A stretch of 64,000 nt of DNA from Polaromonas sp. (GCA_030654695.1 JAURWY010000017.1:232364-296363); one strand, 5' to 3'; shown: positions 53,404 through 63,262, numbered from the stretch's first letter. Translations and numbers: made by a program. Notes: generated from the sequence alone by a model not told the origin.

Positions 53404-53443
53404 AAAAGGCCGCTGCGAACCTTTCGGTTGGCAGCGGCCTTTT
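53404..53443. terminator. Bidirectional intrinsic terminator
   Basis: GGCCGCTGC and GCAGCGGCC form a 9-bp stem topped by a second stem (AACC/GGTT). Runs of A precede and T follow. It separates the Bug gene from the convergent RNA helicase gene. Confidence 0.9.
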
Positions 53444-53484
53444 GATTTTGTCAAACCGACTGGGTTGTTAACCCAGGGTCAAAC

Positions 53485-55446
53485 TCAATCGCGTGCTGGC
53501 TTGGAAAATTTACCGGCCTTTTTAGCAGCATCGCGGGGCACAAACACCTTGCCAGCTGGCTTGGCGAAGCCGCCTGGCTTGCGGGCAGCAAAGTCAGGGC
53601 GTGGAGCGAAACCTTCGTTGCGCGCACCGAAGTTGCGGTCTTCGCGAGGCGCAAAGCTGCGTTCTTCACGGGGAGCGAAGTGACCGCCACCACCGAAGTT
53701 GCCGCCTTGACCACCGTTGCCGCCGCCGAAGTTGCCGCCTTGACCGCCACCGAAGTTGCGGTCGTCAGGACGACGCGGTGCGCGGTCTGCAAAGTTGCGA
53801 TCACCAAAGCCATTGCCTTGTTGAGCCTGGAACGGAGCGCGGTCATTGCCACGATCACCACCACGGTCGTTGCGATTGCCGCCGAAGCCGCCACCACCAC
53901 CGAAGCCACCGCCTGCAGGCTTGCGACCTGCATAGCCGCCACCACCACCGCCGAAGCTGCGACCGCCACGGTCAGGACCGTTGCTGAAGTTGCCACGTGG
54001 ACGCTCAGCGGCCGGGGCACGCTGTTGAGGCTCAAGACCGACAACGATGCTTGGCTTGAACGTCTGGTGTGTGAACTGCTCGATTTCACCGATCTTGCGA
54101 CGATCGCGGAACTCGGCAATCGTGATCGCCTGACCACTGCGACCCGCACGGCCGGTACGGCCGATACGGTGGGTGTAGTCTTCGGCTTTCATCGGCAGGC
54201 CGTAGTTGATCACGTGGGTGATCGTTGGGACATCCAGACCGCGAGCGGCGACGTCGGTAGCGACCAAAATTTGCACGCGGCCATCACGGAAAGCCATCAG
54301 ACGGCGGTTGCGCAAACCTTGGCTCAATGCGCCATGCAGTGCCACGGCACTGAAGCCTTCTTGCACCAGATCGTTGGCCAGACCGTCGCACTCAACCTGC
54401 GTGCAGGCAAACACCACGGCTTGGTTGATGGTCGTGTCACGCAACCAATGGTCGAGCAACTTGCGCTTGTGCGTCATGTTGTCAGCCCACAGCAACGACT
54501 GCGTGATAGAGGTGTGTTTGTCTTGCGGCGAATCGATCTCGAGACGCTGTGGCTCGCGCATGACGCGGGTGGCCAATTGCATGATGCGCGGCGCGAAAGT
54601 AGCGCTGAACATCATGGTCTGACGACGCTGCAGCGTGAGCTGGTTGACTTCTGTCAGGTCATCGGCAAAGCCGAGGTCCAACATGCGGTCAGCTTCGTCG
54701 ACCACCAAAAACTGAACTTGGTCCAGCTTGATCTGCATGCTGCGCTGCAAATCGAGCAAACGACCAGGGGTGGCAACCACCAAGTTGGCGTTTTGCAATT
54801 TAGCGATTTGCAATTGGTAAGGAATACCACCGACGACGTTGGCCACGCGCAGACCACGGCAATGACGCACCAGGTCAATCGCGTCAGCGCAAACTTGCTG
54901 AGCCAGTTCGCGGGTTGGGCACAGGATCAGGGCGCCAGGGGTGGCGGCCTTGAAATTGCGCGCGTTGGTCGGGTCCTTGCGCTTGGGCTTTTTCAGCGGG
55001 GCTTCGCCGCGGGCGACGGCCTCGGCGCTCAGGCGCTCAAATTCGGCGCGTTCGTTGCGCTCGGCCTCTTCCTGCTGCTTGAGCAGGGTGTGCAGCACGG
55101 GCAGCAGGAAAGCGGCGGTCTTGCCGCTGCCGGTCTGGCTGGACACCAGCAAGTCGGTGAATTTGGCTTTCGGGTCGGCTTTGACGTCCGCATCCAGCGC
55201 CTGCATGGCCTTGGGGATGGTCGCCATCTGCACGGCGGTCGGCTGGGTGAACCCCATGTCGGCCACGGCTTGCAGCAGTTCCTTGGCCAGGCCCAGTTTC
55301 ACGAAGCCGTTGGGCTCCGCGACGATGGCGTCGAGCGAAGTTTCTTCGGCGACAGGCGCGTCGGAAAAATCCGCAACCAGGCTGGTCTCGGTGTCGATGT
55401 TTGCTTCGGCCAGAAAGTCGCCGCGAGCTTCAAAAGAATCAGTCAT
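53485..55446 (-). CDS. DEAD-box ATP-dependent RNA helicase, RhlE-like
   Basis: 653 residues. After an acidic N-terminal extension of about 45 residues come the Q motif (GFTQPTAVQMATIP), motif I SSQTGSGKTAAF, Ia PTRELAQQV, Ib TPGRLLDL, II VDEADRMLDLGF (DEAD), III SATFA, V ATDVAARGLDVP and VI HRIGRTGRAGRSG. A highly charged insertion (about 35 residues with EEAERNERAEFERL and KKPKRKDP) separates motifs I and Ia, which is unusual. The last 170 residues are a glycine/arginine-rich tail with repeated FAPRE units, likely for RNA binding. Roles in ribosome assembly or cold adaptation are typical of the family. Confidence 0.92.
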   Translation of the reverse strand: MTDSFEARGDFLAEANIDTETSLVADFSDAPVAEETSLDAIVAEPNGFVKLGLAKELLQAVADMGFTQPTAVQMATIPKAMQALDADVKADPKAKFTDLLVSSQTGSGKTAAFLLPVLHTLLKQQEEAERNERAEFERLSAEAVARGEAPLKKPKRKDPTNARNFKAATPGALILCPTRELAQQVCADAIDLVRHCRGLRVANVVGGIPYQLQIAKLQNANLVVATPGRLLDLQRSMQIKLDQVQFLVVDEADRMLDLGFADDLTEVNQLTLQRRQTMMFSATFAPRIMQLATRVMREPQRLEIDSPQDKHTSITQSLLWADNMTHKRKLLDHWLRDTTINQAVVFACTQVECDGLANDLVQEGFSAVALHGALSQGLRNRRLMAFRDGRVQILVATDVAARGLDVPTITHVINYGLPMKAEDYTHRIGRTGRAGRSGQAITIAEFRDRRKIGEIEQFTHQTFKPSIVVGLEPQQRAPAAERPRGNFSNGPDRGGRSFGGGGGGYAGRKPAGGGFGGGGGFGGNRNDRGGDRGNDRAPFQAQQGNGFGDRNFADRAPRRPDDRNFGGGQGGNFGGGNGGQGGNFGGGGHFAPREERSFAPREDRNFGARNEGFAPRPDFAARKPGGFAKPAGKVFVPRDAAKKAGKFSKPARD

Positions 55447-55836
55447 GTTTTTTCTCACAAATCACTTGCGCGCTGCTCCACTTGTGGTTTGAGCAGGCGA
55501 ACAAGAAACGACCACCTGCCGCGTTGCGGAAGGCTTCGTTTGTGGTTAATAAAACATCAACCATCAAACGAATATTTCGGTTCAGGCGACTTCCGGAAAA
55601 ACCGGTGCCTGAAGCGATGGCTCTGTTGGTAGAGCCCAAAAGTGTGAGGTAGATGTACAAATGCGGTGCACCCCGTGCATCCGTCAAGCCGTTGATTATG
55701 GCATGGTTTACGGGTTTACACCAGTCCCCCATCTCCGAAAGTCCTTCAAACCTGCCGGCAACCGCCGGGGACACCGGTTATTTGCTCTTTTTTAAATAGC
55801 AGCCAGCGCCCGCCCAGAAAGGGCTGGAAGCACAAA
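55447..55836. promoter_or_regulatory. 390-base intergenic leader of the RNA helicase with two hairpins
   Basis: Relatively A/T-rich region between orn and the helicase gene, both on the minus strand. Two inverted repeats are visible: TTCAGGC/GCCTGAA with an inner CCGG pair (55581-55613) and GGCTCT/AGAGCC (55619-55636). No convincing coding sequence is present. A long structured leader would fit cold-shock-type regulation known for other DEAD-box helicases, but that is an inference. Confidence 0.45.
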
Positions 55837-56400
55837 TCACTTCAGGAAGTGGGTCCGGTAATGCTCCAGCTCGTCGATGGATTCATGCACATCGGCCAGC
55901 GCCGTGTGGCTTTGCTGCTTCTTGAACGCGCTGTACACCTCGGGCCGCCAGCGTTTGGCCAGTTCCTTGAAGGTGCTGACATCGACATTGCGGTAATGAA
56001 AAAACGCCTCGAGTTTGGGCATGTACTTGACCAGGAAGCGCCGGTCCTGGCTGATGGTGTTGCCGCACATCGGCGAAGTTCCCTTGGGCAGGTAATGCGC
56101 CAGGAAGGCCAGCAGCTGTTCTTCGGCATCGGCTTCCGTCACGGTGCTGGCCTTGACCTTGTCGATCAGGCCGCTGCGGCCATGTGTGCCCTTGTTCCAG
56201 TTGTCCATCTGCCCGAGCAGTTCGTCGGACTGCTTGATCACCAGCACCGGGCCCTCGATGCGCGGCGTCAGTTGCGGGCCGGTGACGACCACGGCAATTT
56301 CGATCAGCCGCTCTTTTTCCGGGTCGAGACCGGTCATTTCGCAGTCGATCCAGACCAGGTTGAGATCGGATTTTTTCAGCAGGGTTTCGTTTTCAGCCAT
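55837..56400 (-). CDS. orn: Oligoribonuclease
   Basis: 3'-5' exoribonuclease of the DEDDh family that removes 2-5-mers, including pGpG from c-di-GMP breakdown. 187 residues. Exo I has [20 protein letters not shown], Exo [18 protein letters not shown] and Exo III ends in [14 protein letters not shown]. Length is typical. It would finish degradation of the pGpG produced by EAL proteins such as the one at 24.6-27.5 kb. Confidence 0.96.
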   Translation of the reverse strand: MAENETLLKKSDLNLVWIDCEMTGLDPEKERLIEIAVVVTGPQLTPRIEGPVLVIKQSDELLGQMDNWNKGTHGRSGLIDKVKASTVTEADAEEQLLAFLAHYLPKGTSPMCGNTISQDRRFLVKYMPKLEAFFHYRNVDVSTFKELAKRWRPEVYSAFKKQQSHTALADVHESIDELEHYRTHFLK

Positions 56401-56434
56401 CTTGCGATTCTCGCTGATCGCCTAAACTTCCCCC

Positions 56435-57724
56435 ATGGCTGACTATTCCCTTGTCTTTACCCTGGTGTTCTCGAGCGCCCTAGTGCTGGTGCTGCTCACG
56501 AAGTTCTACCTCGCCTCGCGCCAGATCCGCCATGTGGCGCGGCACCGCGACCAGGTGCCTGCCGCCTTTGCCGCCACGATTTCACTGGCGTCGCACCAGA
56601 AAGCCGCCGACTACACCATCACCAAGGCGCGTTTTGGCCTGCTCGAACTGGCTTTTGGCACAGCCGTGCTGGTCGGCTGGACGCTGCTGGGCGGCATTGA
56701 TCTGCTCAACCAGGCACTGGTGAACTCGGGCCTGGCCGCTTACGGCCCTCTGGTGCCTCAATTGGCGCTGCTGGCGGCTTTCGGCCTGATCAGCGGGCTG
56801 CTGGATCTGCCCTTCACACTGCACAGCACCTTCCGCATCGAGGAGCGTTTCGGTTTCAACAAGATGACGTTCAGGCTGTGGCTGGGTGACCTCGTGAAGT
56901 CCCTGCTGGTCGGCCTGGTGATCGGCCTGCCTATCGTGGCGCTGATTCTCTGGATCATGGGCAGCACCGGCGCCTGGTGGTGGCTCTGGGCCTGGGGCGT
57001 GTGGATGGGTTTCAACCTGCTGGTGCTGGTGCTTTACCCCACGGTCATTGCGCCGCTGTTCAATAAGTTCCAGCCGCTCGAAGATGAAAGCCTGAAGGCG
57101 CGCGTCACGGCCCTGATGCAGCGCTGCGGCTTTGCCGCCAAGGGCCTGTTCGTGATGGACGGCAGCAAACGTTCGGCCCATGCCAATGCCTACTTCACCG
57201 GTTTTGGCGCCTCCAAACGCGTGGTGTTTTTCGACACCCTGCTCAAGCAGCTGAGCCCCGCCGAAGTCGACGCGGTGCTGGCCCATGAACTCGGCCACTT
57301 CAAGCACAAACACATCATCAAACGGATTGCCGCCATGTTTGCCATGAGCCTGGCCGGTTTTGCGCTGCTGGGCTGGTTGTCCACCCAGGTCTGGTTTTAC
57401 ACGGGTCTGGGTGTTCGGCCGAACATGACCGGCAGCAACGACGCGCTGGCCCTGCTGCTGTTTTTGCTGGTGGTGCCGCTGTTCAGCTTTTTCATCTCGC
57501 CACTGTTTGCCCAGCTCTCGCGCAAGCACGAATTTGAAGCCGACGCCTACGCCATCGCGCAGACCGACGGACGGGATCTGCAAAGCGCCCTGCTCAAGCT
57601 CTACCAGGACAACGCCAGCACACTGACGCCCGACCCGGTGTATGTGAAGTTTTATTATTCGCACCCACCGGCCTCGGAACGGCTGTCCCGCATGGGTGCT
57701 GCACCCACCGGAACACCCGCATGA
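56435..57724 (+). CDS. M48 family metalloprotease, Ste24/CAAX prenyl protease-like
   Basis: Membrane zinc protease, 429 residues. About seven hydrophobic segments are visible. The zinc motif HELGH (in LAHELGHFKHKH, near residue 285) and the third ligand in EFEADAYAIA (near 365) are intact, as is the FNKMTFRLWLGD N-terminal element of Ste24-type proteins. Divergent from orn by 34 bases; its stop overlaps the start of the dehydratase gene. Confidence 0.93.
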   Translation: MADYSLVFTLVFSSALVLVLLTKFYLASRQIRHVARHRDQVPAAFAATISLASHQKAADYTITKARFGLLELAFGTAVLVGWTLLGGIDLLNQALVNSGLAAYGPLVPQLALLAAFGLISGLLDLPFTLHSTFRIEERFGFNKMTFRLWLGDLVKSLLVGLVIGLPIVALILWIMGSTGAWWWLWAWGVWMGFNLLVLVLYPTVIAPLFNKFQPLEDESLKARVTALMQRCGFAAKGLFVMDGSKRSAHANAYFTGFGASKRVVFFDTLLKQLSPAEVDAVLAHELGHFKHKHIIKRIAAMFAMSLAGFALLGWLSTQVWFYTGLGVRPNMTGSNDALALLLFLLVVPLFSFFISPLFAQLSRKHEFEADAYAIAQTDGRDLQSALLKLYQDNASTLTPDPVYVKFYYSHPPASERLSRMGAAPTGTPA

Positions 57725-58041
57725 GCAACCCCATCCACCAGAACCGCCGCGCGCTGAGCGCCACCGAGATCGTCACGCAGCTGAGCCAGCTCAACGGCGA
57801 GCAGCCGCAGGGCTGGCGCCTGATCGACGGTTCGCTGGAGAAGACCTTCAGCTTCAAGAACTTCCACGAGACCATGGGTTTCGCCAACGCCGTGGCCTTC
57901 ATTGCCAATGCCGAGGACCATCACCCGGACCTGGCGCTCAGTTATGGCAAATGCACGGTGCGTTTCAACACGCACGACGTGAACGGCATTTCGGTCAGCG
58001 ACTTTTTCTGCGCGTCCAAGGTCGACGCGCTGCTGGCTTGA
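57721..58041 (+). CDS. phhB: 4a-hydroxytetrahydrobiopterin dehydratase (pterin carbinolamine dehydratase)
   Basis: Recycles oxidised pterin cofactor after aromatic amino acid hydroxylation. 106 residues, typical. The family signature NAEDHHPDLALSYGKCTVRF contains the catalytic histidines, with THDVNGISVSDF downstream. It starts inside the protease stop (ATGA) and its TGA overlaps the TTG start of rsgA. No phenylalanine hydroxylase is in view. Confidence 0.93.
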   Translation: MSNPIHQNRRALSATEIVTQLSQLNGEQPQGWRLIDGSLEKTFSFKNFHETMGFANAVAFIANAEDHHPDLALSYGKCTVRFNTHDVNGISVSDFFCASKVDALLA

Positions 58042-58985
58042 CCACTGTTTCTTCCGCCGGGACCCTGCCCGGCCTGGTGGTGGCCGGTTTCGGCCGCCAT
58101 TGCCTGGTCGAAACGCCCGACGGCCAGCGCCTGATCTGCCATCCGCGCGGCAAGAAAAGCCAGGCCGTTGTCGGCGACCGCGTGTTGTGGCTGCCCTCGC
58201 AGGACGAAGGCACGATAGAGAAGGTGGAAAAACGCAGCAACCTGTTTTACCGGCAGGACGACATGCGCACGAAGTCATTTGCGGCCAACCTCGACCAGGT
58301 ACTGATCCTGATCGCCGCCGAGCCCGAATTCTCGGAGAGCCAGCTGACCCGCGCGCTGATCGCGGCCGAGGCCGAACGCATCACCCCCATCATCGCGCTC
58401 AACAAAAGCGACCTGGCCGAACCCTTTGCACGCGCCTGGACCAAGCTGGCGCCCTACCGCGCCATGGGTTACCAGGTGGTGCCGCTGGCGGTGAAGCCGA
58501 AAACAGATACACCCGTTGCCAACGACGCGCAAACCGCCCAGCTGCGCGAACTGCTACGCGGCAAAAAAACGCTGGTACTGGGCCCTTCCGGCGCTGGCAA
58601 GAGCAGCCTGACCAACCTGCTGATTCCGGGCGCGCAGGTGCTGACCGCGGAAATATCGCAGGCGCTCAATTCAGGCAAACACACGACCACCAGCACCACG
58701 CTGTACTGGCTCGACGACGCCAGAACCAGTGCGCTGATCGATTCGCCGGGCTTTCAGGAGTTCGGCCTGCACCACATCGAGCCGATGCAGCTGGCCAACT
58801 ACATGCCCGACCTCAAGGCCCATGCGCAGGACTGCAAGTTCTACAACTGCACCCATTTGCACGAACCCGGTTGTGGCGTGATTTCAGAGGTCAAATCAGC
58901 CTCTAGCCCAAGCGAAATAAGCGCCAGTCGCTATCGTTTATATAGCGAACTTTTTGCCGAGCTGTCGCAGCCCCCGCGTTACTGA
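58038..58985 (+). CDS. rsgA: Ribosome small-subunit-dependent GTPase RsgA
   Basis: Circularly permuted GTPase that helps mature the 30S subunit. About 315 residues: OB-fold, then G4 NKSDL, G1 GPSGAGKSSL, G3 DSPGF, and a C-terminal zinc finger (CKFYNCTHLHEPGC). The start is taken as TTG at 58038, overlapping the dehydratase stop as TTGA; no ATG precedes the OB-fold. Confidence 0.93.
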   Translation: MTTVSSAGTLPGLVVAGFGRHCLVETPDGQRLICHPRGKKSQAVVGDRVLWLPSQDEGTIEKVEKRSNLFYRQDDMRTKSFAANLDQVLILIAAEPEFSESQLTRALIAAEAERITPIIALNKSDLAEPFARAWTKLAPYRAMGYQVVPLAVKPKTDTPVANDAQTAQLRELLRGKKTLVLGPSGAGKSSLTNLLIPGAQVLTAEISQALNSGKHTTTSTTLYWLDDARTSALIDSPGFQEFGLHHIEPMQLANYMPDLKAHAQDCKFYNCTHLHEPGCGVISEVKSASSPSEISASRYRLYSELFAELSQPPRY

Positions 58986-58991
58986 AAAGGT

Positions 58992-60062
58992 TCAACCGCT
59001 CACCAGCGCGCGGCAGGCCTGCACCAGCGCTGCGCACTGTGCGGGCGTCCCCACGCTGATGCGCAGGTACTGTTCGATACGCGGCAGCCTGAAATGGCGC
59101 ACCAGGATACGCTGCTCGCGCAAGCCCGCGGCCAATGCCGCGGCGTCATGCGCGGGCTGGCGAACCATCAGGAAATTGGCCTGTGACGGCAGCACTTCAA
59201 AACCCAACGCCTGCAGATCACGCGCCAGGTCTTCGCGGCTCGCCATGACGGCTGCACGCGTGGTTTCAAACCAGGCGTGGTCCTCGTACGCGGCCACCGC
59301 ACCCGCCAGTGCGAGGCGGTCCAGCGGGTAGGAATTGAAGCTGTCCCGCACGGTCTCCAGCGCCTCGATCAGATGGCGCTGGCCGGCGGCAAACCCCACA
59401 CGCAGCCCCGCCAGCGAACGTGATTTAGACAAGGTTTGAACCACCAGCAAATTCGGGTAGCGGGCGATCAGGCCGATGGCGCTTTCGCCGCCGAAATCCA
59501 CATAGGCTTCATCGACCAGCACCACACACTGGCTTTGTTGTTGCAGCAGCTGCTCGATATCGGCCAGCGGCAAACCTGTGCCGGTTGGCGCGTTGGGATT
59601 GGCGATCACCACGCCACCGCAGGAAGACCGGTAATGCGCCACCTGGACGCGCATGGCCGCATCCAGCGGGACCAGGGCGGATTCAATACCGTACAGGCCG
59701 CAGTACACCTTGTAGAAGCTGTAGCTGATGTCCGGCATGAGCACGGGGCGGGCTTGCCGGAAAAAAGCGAAGAATGCATGCGCCAGCACCTCGTCCGAGC
59801 CGTTGCCGGCAAATACCTGGCTGGCAGCGATGCCATGGTGGTCAGCAATCGCCTGCCTGAGCCCGGCAGCCTGCGGATCGGGGTAGAGCTGCAGTCCCTC
59901 CTGCGCGGCGGCGGTGATGGCCGCAACAACCCGGGGCGATGGTGGATACGGATTTTCGTTGGTGTTGAGTTTGACCAGGCCTTCGATGACAGGTTGCTCG
60001 CCGGGTGTGTAAGGAGTCAGCCCTCGCAGGGCCGGGCTCCAGAAAGAAGTCTCGGAAGTCAC
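58992..60062 (-). CDS. hisC: Histidinol-phosphate aminotransferase
   Basis: PLP aminotransferase of histidine synthesis, 356 residues. [15 protein letters not shown] is near residue 32, GNGSDEVL near 85, NPNAPTGT near 155, the PLP lysine in [14 protein letters not shown] near 215, and a C-terminal [12 protein letters not shown]. Broad substrate use is possible, since it is away from other his genes and beside a CbiB-like gene where a CobC/CobD-like role could also be imagined. Confidence 0.9.
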   Translation of the reverse strand: MTSETSFWSPALRGLTPYTPGEQPVIEGLVKLNTNENPYPPSPRVVAAITAAAQEGLQLYPDPQAAGLRQAIADHHGIAASQVFAGNGSDEVLAHAFFAFFRQARPVLMPDISYSFYKVYCGLYGIESALVPLDAAMRVQVAHYRSSCGGVVIANPNAPTGTGLPLADIEQLLQQQSQCVVLVDEAYVDFGGESAIGLIARYPNLLVVQTLSKSRSLAGLRVGFAAGQRHLIEALETVRDSFNSYPLDRLALAGAVAAYEDHAWFETTRAAVMASREDLARDLQALGFEVLPSQANFLMVRQPAHDAAALAAGLREQRILVRHFRLPRIEQYLRISVGTPAQCAALVQACRALVSG

Positions 60063-60083
60063 GGAGAACCTCTGGTGCAGCGT

Positions 60084-61091
60084 TCAGCCCAGCAGGCGCG
60101 CCAGCGTCAGCAGCGCCAGCAGCATCATCCAGAGCACCACGGAGCGCCAGACCAGGCCCACGATGCTACGCAGGTGCCCCACCTCCGGCTCACGCCCCGG
60201 CGTGCTCTCGGTGGCCTGCGGGCCGCTTGCGTCGATGCCGTCGGCCTGAAAGCCCTGGGAGGCGTCGGGAGAAAACGCAGCTTTCAACGCTTCGCCGCCC
60301 AGGCGAACATTGACCGCTCCCGAGGTCGCGGCCAGGATCACGCCGTCGTTGCGGTTTTCCGGACCCGCGGGCGCACGCTGCATGTAGTTGCGCCAGCCGT
60401 CGATCGCGTCCTCGAAACTGCCCACGACCGCGAACCCCAGTGAGGTCAGGCGCGCCGGCACGTAGTCGATCACGCCCCAGGCCCGCGCAGCGGCCTGCTG
60501 CAGCGCCGGGCTCGCGCCCTCGCCGGTCGATTTGGACTTGTAGGCCCAGTAGCGCGAGACAAACTCGGCCATGCGGTACAACACGGCACCGGCCGGCCCC
60601 AGGCCCAGCGCCGCCAGCACCGAGAACCAGGCCAGCACGCCAAACACGTGGCGGTGCGCGGCCAGCACCGAAAACTCGATCACATGCCGGACGATTTCGC
60701 TACGCGGCAGTTCGCTGGCATCGACCTGACGCCACTGCGCCAGCAGTTCGCGCGCGGTCGCTTCGTCGCCGTCGTCCAGCGCATCGCGTATGTCAGTGAA
60801 ATAGTGGCTGAACTGGCGAAAGCCGAGCGTCACATAAAGCACGGCCACGCTCCAGGCAAAAGCCAGCACGCCGTTCACGCTCCAGAGCAACCAGTGCACC
60901 ACCAGGGTCAGCAGGGCCGGGCCCACCACCGCCGTGGCCCAGGCGACCCAGCCGTGTTGCGGCTTGCCGGCGTCCAGGCTGCGGCTGGCCCAGCGTGCCC
61001 AGCGGCGCAAACCGGCATGAATCGGGTTGCCGCGCGCCAGCGGCCGGGCCTGTTCAATGATCAGAGCGAACAAAACGGCAAAAAAACTCAT
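60084..61091 (-). CDS. CobD/CbiB family membrane protein
   Basis: 335 residues with four to five hydrophobic segments. The N-terminal LIIEQARPLARGNPIH, HRHVFGVLAWFSVLAALGLGPAGAVLYR and DYVPARLTSLGFAVVGSF are typical of the CobD/CbiB family (adenosylcobinamide-phosphate synthase fold, related to AmpE). No other cobalamin genes are in the window, and Comamonadaceae carry such a gene at this locus. Actual function in B12 assembly is uncertain. Confidence 0.85.
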   Translation of the reverse strand: MSFFAVLFALIIEQARPLARGNPIHAGLRRWARWASRSLDAGKPQHGWVAWATAVVGPALLTLVVHWLLWSVNGVLAFAWSVAVLYVTLGFRQFSHYFTDIRDALDDGDEATARELLAQWRQVDASELPRSEIVRHVIEFSVLAAHRHVFGVLAWFSVLAALGLGPAGAVLYRMAEFVSRYWAYKSKSTGEGASPALQQAAARAWGVIDYVPARLTSLGFAVVGSFEDAIDGWRNYMQRAPAGPENRNDGVILAATSGAVNVRLGGEALKAAFSPDASQGFQADGIDASGPQATESTPGREPEVGHLRSIVGLVWRSVVLWMMLLALLTLARLLG

Positions 61092-61175
61092 GGCAAATCA
61101 TAACTGCCCCCACGGTCGCTCACACCGCGCAAGCTCCCGCACCTTGCAGGCGCCGCCCCCTTGAGGGTGGAACAG

Positions 61176-61191
61176 GCTACACGCAGTGAGC
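61176..61191 (+). repeat. Short interspersed intergenic repeat, copy 1
   Basis: GCTACACGCAGTGAGC, identical to the copy at 63402-63417. Both follow a C-rich/G-rich imperfect hairpin and lie in intergenic gaps. Similar repeats are familiar from Polaromonas-like genomes. Confidence 0.8.
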
Positions 61192-61210
61192 CTGGACGGG
61201 GATGGCTTGT

Positions 61211-61915
61211 CTAGGCGCTCAGAAAGCGGTAGAGGTTGCGCAACATGCCGGCCGTCGCCCCCCAGATGTAGCGCTCCTTCGCGTCCGCCCCCTCATCCCC
61301 CGTGTAGGGCATGGACAGCCACTGGCGCAGCACACCGTCGAATTCAAACTCGTGGCGCTGGTGGTTGGACGGGTCCATCAGGTAACGCAGCGGCACTTCA
61401 AAAATGTCGGCCACCTCGGACGGACTGGGCTGCAGCGCAAAACCGGGCCGCACCAGCGCGACGACCGGCGTGATGATGAAGGCCGTGCCGGTGACATAGG
61501 TGGGCAGGATGCCCAGCACCTCCACATGCTCGCGCGTCAGGCCGATTTCTTCGTGCGCCTCGCGCAGGGCGGTGTCCACTGCATCGTGGTCGGTGTCGTC
61601 GGTCTTGCCGCCGGGCAGCGCAATCTGGCCGGAATGGGTGGACATGTTGCCCGCCCGCTCCGTCAGCAGCAGCGTCAGTTCATCGCGCATGACCAGCGGC
61701 AGCAGCACGGCCGCCAGCGCTGGTTCGCGGTTGGAGAATCTTTTTTCGACGCTATGCTCGGGCGTCCAGACCGGCGGGTGCCGGAAGCGCTGGCGCAGGG
61801 CCTGCGGCGTGAGCTCCTGCGCCGGCACGCCGGACAGGTGCGTGTCCACCCCGATCACCGGAATGCTGCGGGGATCGAAGGTGGGCAAAGGCGTGGTGAA
61901 CCGGGGCGTCGTCAT
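61211..61915 (-). CDS. CoA pyrophosphatase, Nudix hydrolase
   Basis: 234 residues. The CoA-specific Nudix box reads GGKTDDTDHDAVDTALREAH followed by EEIGL (near residue 100-125), with the metal-binding glutamates intact. LLTERAGNMSTHSGQIALPG just before it is the CoA-pyrophosphatase (NUDT7/8-type) element. It would remove damaged or excess CoA as 4'-phosphopantetheine. Confidence 0.92.
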   Translation of the reverse strand: MTTPRFTTPLPTFDPRSIPVIGVDTHLSGVPAQELTPQALRQRFRHPPVWTPEHSVEKRFSNREPALAAVLLPLVMRDELTLLLTERAGNMSTHSGQIALPGGKTDDTDHDAVDTALREAHEEIGLTREHVEVLGILPTYVTGTAFIITPVVALVRPGFALQPSPSEVADIFEVPLRYLMDPSNHQRHEFEFDGVLRQWLSMPYTGDEGADAKERYIWGATAGMLRNLYRFLSA

Positions 61916-61939
61916 GAGAACGCAAGATTAACAGGGCAT

Positions 61940-61970
61940 AAAAAAAGCCGCTCCGGAGAGCGGCTTTTTT
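61940..61970. terminator. Bidirectional intrinsic terminator after rplS
   Basis: A7, then GCCGCTC, a CGGA loop, GAGCGGC and T6. It ends the rimM-trmD-rplS operon on the minus strand. Confidence 0.92.
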
Positions 61971-61985
61971 GCGGGCCGGCTGTTT

Positions 61986-62351
61986 TTAGGCAGCTTTGGC
62001 GCCCAGCTTTTCCTTGATACGCGCCGACTTGCCGCTGCGGCTGCGCAGGTAGTACAGCTTGGCACGACGCACGTCACCACGGCGCTTGACTTCGATCTTG
62101 GCGATCAGCGGGCTGTAGACCTGGAAGGTCCGCTCGACGCCTTCACCATTGGAGATCTTGCGCACGATGAAGCTGGAGTTCAGGCCGCGGTTGCGCTTGG
62201 CAATCACGACGCCTTCAAAAGCCTGCATACGTTTGCGGGTACCTTCAACCACGTTGACGCTGACAATCACGGTGTCGCCGGGGGCGTACACGGGGATGGT
62301 CTTGTTCAGGCGGGCAATTTCTTCCTGCTCTAGGGTCTGGATCAGATTCAT
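61986..62351 (-). CDS. rplS: 50S ribosomal protein L19
   Basis: Large-subunit protein at the 30S/50S interface, 121 residues. [40 protein letters not shown] and the basic C-terminal [20 protein letters not shown] are diagnostic. Last gene of the conserved (rpsP)-rimM-trmD-rplS operon. Confidence 0.97.
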   Translation of the reverse strand: MNLIQTLEQEEIARLNKTIPVYAPGDTVIVSVNVVEGTRKRMQAFEGVVIAKRNRGLNSSFIVRKISNGEGVERTFQVYSPLIAKIEVKRRGDVRRAKLYYLRSRSGKSARIKEKLGAKAA

Positions 62352-62482
62352 GATTTATTCCATCTAACTTTTTCGTTCATACACGCGCTACGCTAAAGAC
62401 CGCAAATCCATGGACACATCAGGAATGGTCAAGATGGTTGCAGTGGCCGCCAGAGGACCGAAAAGCCTTTGATTATAGCCAT

Positions 62483-63262
62483 TTATCGCTTCGGGGCCTT
62501 TTGCGACGGCAAATCGCTCAGAAATGCCTCGTCGGCGGCCGTCAGGCTGCCGGCTGCGCGGGCCTTGTCCAGCAGTTCTGGCCGGTGCTGCAGGGTCAGG
62601 GCCAGCCGCTGCTCACGGCGCCAGCGCTCGATATGGCCGTGGTTGCCTGACAACAGCGTATCAGGGACCGTCTTGCCGCGCCAGGTCTCGGGCCGGGTGT
62701 AATGCGGGCAGTCGAGCAGGCCGTCGAGCGCCGGGTTGAAGCTGTCGAACTGGTGGCTGCCTTCGTCATGGAGCACGCCCGGCTGCAGGCGCGCCACCGC
62801 GTCCAGCAAGGCCATCGCGGCAATTTCACCGCCGGACAGCACAAAGTCGCCCAGGCTGATCTGCTGGTCCACATAGGTGTCGATAAAACGCTGGTCCAGG
62901 CCCTCGTAACGGCCGCAGACCAGCACCGCCCCGCGCCCGGCCGACCAGGCCTGCACGCCCGTGTGGTCCAGCGCGCGCCCAATCGGCGAAAACAGGACCA
63001 CCGGCGCCTGCTGGCCGGCAGGCTCGACACGGTCCTCGCGGATTTTTTCAAGACAGCGCGCCAGCGGCTCAGCCAGCATCACCATGCCGGGGCCGCCGCC
63101 GAAGGAACGGTCGTCCACCCGGCGGTAGTTGCCTTCGGCAAAATCGCGTGGGTTCCACAACTTCACCTCGACCAGGCCGGATTCGTAGGCACGGCGCGTC
63201 ACGCCGCTGGTCAGAAACGGCGCAAACAGCTCGGGGAAAAGTGTGATGACGTCAAAGCGCAT
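62483..63262 (-). CDS. trmD: tRNA (guanine-N1-)-methyltransferase TrmD
   Basis: Makes m1G37 in tRNAs to prevent frameshifting. 259 residues from ATG 63262 ([13 protein letters not shown]), where the family always starts; a reading 14 residues longer is rejected. The trefoil-knot SAM region is seen in [22 protein letters not shown] and [20 protein letters not shown]. Confidence 0.97.
   Translation of the reverse strand: MRFDVITLFPELFAPFLTSGVTRRAYESGLVEVKLWNPRDFAEGNYRRVDDRSFGGGPGMVMLAEPLARCLEKIREDRVEPAGQQAPVVLFSPIGRALDHTGVQAWSAGRGAVLVCGRYEGLDQRFIDTYVDQQISLGDFVLSGGEIAAMALLDAVARLQPGVLHDEGSHQFDSFNPALDGLLDCPHYTRPETWRGKTVPDTLLSGNHGHIERWRREQRLALTLQHRPELLDKARAAGSLTAADEAFLSDLPSQKAPKR

Noticed and set aside
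53680..55632. 650-codon open frame on the plus strand
   Set aside because: Exactly antisense to the DEAD-box helicase; the protein is a low-complexity V/A/T mirror of the glycine-rich tail with no family motif.
55616..55640. tRNA D-arm-like sequence (GGCTCTGTTGGTAGAGCC)
   Set aside because: No acceptor, anticodon or T arm can be folded around it, so it is treated as a simple hairpin.
55439..55774. 111-codon open frame upstream of the helicase
   Set aside because: No recognisable domain, overlaps the helicase start and the structured leader; described as a leader instead.
56582..57664. 360-codon open frame on the minus strand
   Set aside because: Antisense to the Ste24-like protease, which has intact zinc motifs.
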